Shown one piece after another: positions 38,601 to 41,600 of a stretch of DNA of 64,000 bases. Source of the stretch: Undaria pinnatifida (lineage: Eukaryota > Sar > Phaeophyceae > Laminariales > Alariaceae); NCBI GenBank assembly GCA_012845835.1, contig JABAKD010000023.1, positions 8,321,147-8,385,146 of the forward strand. The letters run 5' to 3'. Both the position numbers and the translations under genes were made by a program. Numbering within the stretch: the first letter of the stretch is position 1; each line of letters starts with the position of its first letter. The notes below the pieces were generated by a model that was not told where the DNA came from, ran no database searches, and saw nothing but the letters and a program-made list of their open reading frames with translations.

Positions 38601-41600
38601 AAAGGAATGCAGAATCAATGGTCAAATAACTAAGGCAGGCGACAAATGAGTACACGCCCTCCCCCCACCCTTTCGGCAATGCATGATAACGAGTGCAGCC
38701 CGCCCCCCACCGCCCTTCCTCCCACTGCACGATGCTTCTACCCCCCCCCCCCCCCCCCTCCCTTCTACCCCCTCCTCCTTCCATAGGACTTGATCCAGCA
38801 GCACTTCTACGACGAGCAAACGGGGATGCTAACACCCTCGACCACTCTAGCTTGCGGCCCGGACTCCCTTAAGCCCCACGGACCCCGATACATGTAAGCC
38901 ACCGAAGGGCGCGACACATGCTATTGGTAGAGGTGCTCACACGTTGTTCTGAGGCTGCTTCTTTCCTCACTCGAGGAGGCCCTACACCCCCCACCCCCCC
39001 TCTCCCCCCCCCCGCCTGACCCAAAAACGTTTTTTTTTCATTTGAAGTGAAAGTGCAAGCCGATGAAAAAATGTCACGGCCTTAGTAATTATTATTATTC
39101 TTTTTTGCGAAACCGAAAAAAATATTCCTGGGCGATATTTGGTCAAGGAGTCCCGAAATTTCACGAGTATATATTGTATTTGCGAAGAAAGTGCTGTTAT
39201 TGGGTTCTTTCCTCACGTGAGCTCTACGCTCCCCCCCCCCCCCCCCGCCCCGACCCCCCCCCGACCCCGACCCCGACCCAACAACTGGTTGTTTTTTTGA
39301 GAAAAACTGAAAGTGCAACCCGATGATTTTTTTTTTTTTTTTTTTTCCTTCAAAACGAATACAGGGGCGATATTGGGTTAAGGTGTCCCGAAAGTCGGAA
39401 AATATAGGTTTTTTGCCAAAAACTGCTAATTACTACTTGTACCAGTATATGATGTCTCGCCTGCTACGATATAAGGGAGCCATCCTACGCCCGTACTGTA
39501 GGGATTCGGCGGAAGTTGCTGGGCTCCAGTGGATATAATGAGGAGCTCAATATCTCACTCGAAACATGACTTCGAAGGCATTCGCTCGCGCAATGGCGAC
39601 CCAGATCTTTCTACGCGCTAGTCCTAACACAAAACACGGCCTCGTAAAGGTATCACAACAACCGGTAGTTCCTCTGTTAGAGGAGCTCAACCCGCCAGGA
39701 ACGTTTTGGCCCCACAAGTGCTGTACCCCTTTCTTTTTTTTTTTCTTTGTTTGTTCACACTTTTTCTTTCCCGCTTGTGGACAACCCGTGGTCACAGGTG
39801 TTGTCCGTTCTCTCCCCCCCGGTTCTTGCCCTGAATTTTTTATCGCGCATAGGGTTCAGCGATCCCACTGCTCGTCAAGCTTACATCGAGTGCTGCTAAC
39901 TCGCGCTCTCGCGCTTGCCGCAAAAAAGTCCCTACGAATTTATACGAGTATGCTCTCGGGGGGACTCGAACTCACGAAATTGGCCTATACCAGGCTCGAG
40001 GATAACCTGATACGCCACCGGGGCGGTCGATGTTACCGTGGGATGACTCGAAAAAATTGCCAAAAAAACAAATGACGTTGCAGAGCGATACTGGGTTGAG
40101 GAGTCCCGATATTCAGAAAAGTATATTTTTTTTGCCGAAAAGTGCTGTTAATACCTCTTACCAGTTTCGGATCTCGCGCGCTGAGACGTAAGGCTCTTCG
40201 TTTTTTTGGCGTTAATAGACAAAAATGACGGACGGAGCGGACCTCCTCAACCGAGGACCTGCCAAGTACCGTTGGAACCAAATGCCGTTCGCGTTTTACG
40301 CGCTTTAGTTAGGGAGATCCGTTGTTAACAGGATGAAATCACCCCCCCCCCCAAAAGCAAAGCGTCGCCACCATTCAGGTGAGCTCTTCTACCCTATTGC
40401 TGTTGGATTGAGGCTCGGTATACCTGGTAGGAACAGCCAGCAAAAAAAAACTTGAGTCAAACACTGTTAAACAAAAGGTGGGCGCTTACCCCCCCCCCTT
40501 TTTTGTTCGACAAATAATCCTGATAACAGTGAATCTCCGTAAATACAGTAGTACCAACTACACCCACTTGTTTGGAGACATCTCCCTCCATACCGAGTGC
40601 CCAAATGTTGTAGGTGTCTCCATTGAGGTATAGGAACGGCGCTCAGTCTCGGAAGGGATGCGTGGTCAATTGCCGAATGACTTAAGGCGAATAGCTGAGG
40701 CAAGCAACACATGAGTACCCCCTTCAGCTCGTTTCACCCTGCAAAGGAAGCCGCGTAGTCTTCTAGCTGTCCTCCACTATTAGCGTGTTGAAAAAACTCC
40801 CTCACCCCCCGCACCCCGGCCCATAACCCCTCCTCCCCCTGCCGCCCCCCCCCCCTCCCCCCGTCTCCTTTCTCCTCTCGCCTTCCAGCTCTTTCCATCC
40901 TTCAAAGAACGCCGCATACGTAGTCAACGAGCTGTCTTCCACTATCAGCGTGTACGAGTACGATGTTGTGGCAGCTAGGGCACTGTTGAAGGGGGATTCG
41001 AGACCCACGCTGCGATTTGTCCAGTCGGTCAGCACGATCCCATCTGCGTTCCCGAAGAAGCTTAACACATGCGGACGCATCTGCGTGGACCCTACGGGGA
41101 GGTAAGAGCTGTCTCTGCCCCTCCCCTCAATAGGCTTCATGCTACGGCGCTGCATGAAATGGGTTTTTTCTTCCCCCCCGTCGTTCGCCTTTTTTACTGT
41201 CCTTTGTCGTCCCGAACGATATCACGGTATCGGGACAAACCAAGCCACGGTTGGTTGGGGGGGGAGGGCGCCCCCCCCACCGCCCCCGCCCGCCCCGCTC
41301 CCCACTCCACCGCCTCCTCCTCCCGCTTATTGCGTCGACATTTGACATGGTTGTTTTGAAGAAGTTATTCCCAGCGGAAAGTACGTGTGCTGGTGAGCAA
41401 CCGGAGCCACAACAGCATTCGCCACCTTCGCCATCCGCAACACCACCATCAGCGGCGAAGCCTGGAGATTTATTGTTTTAACACTACCGTCAAGCACAAT
41501 AATGCGTACCCTCCCCCCACCGCCCCTCCCCTCGCCCCAGTAACCGCCCCCCCTGCTATGTCACCTCAACTCTCCTCCAACCCCTATCCCCGCGCCCCCC

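Noticed and set aside
39566-40075. 169-codon + frame
   Set aside because: Lies antisense across the SINE at 39729-40028.
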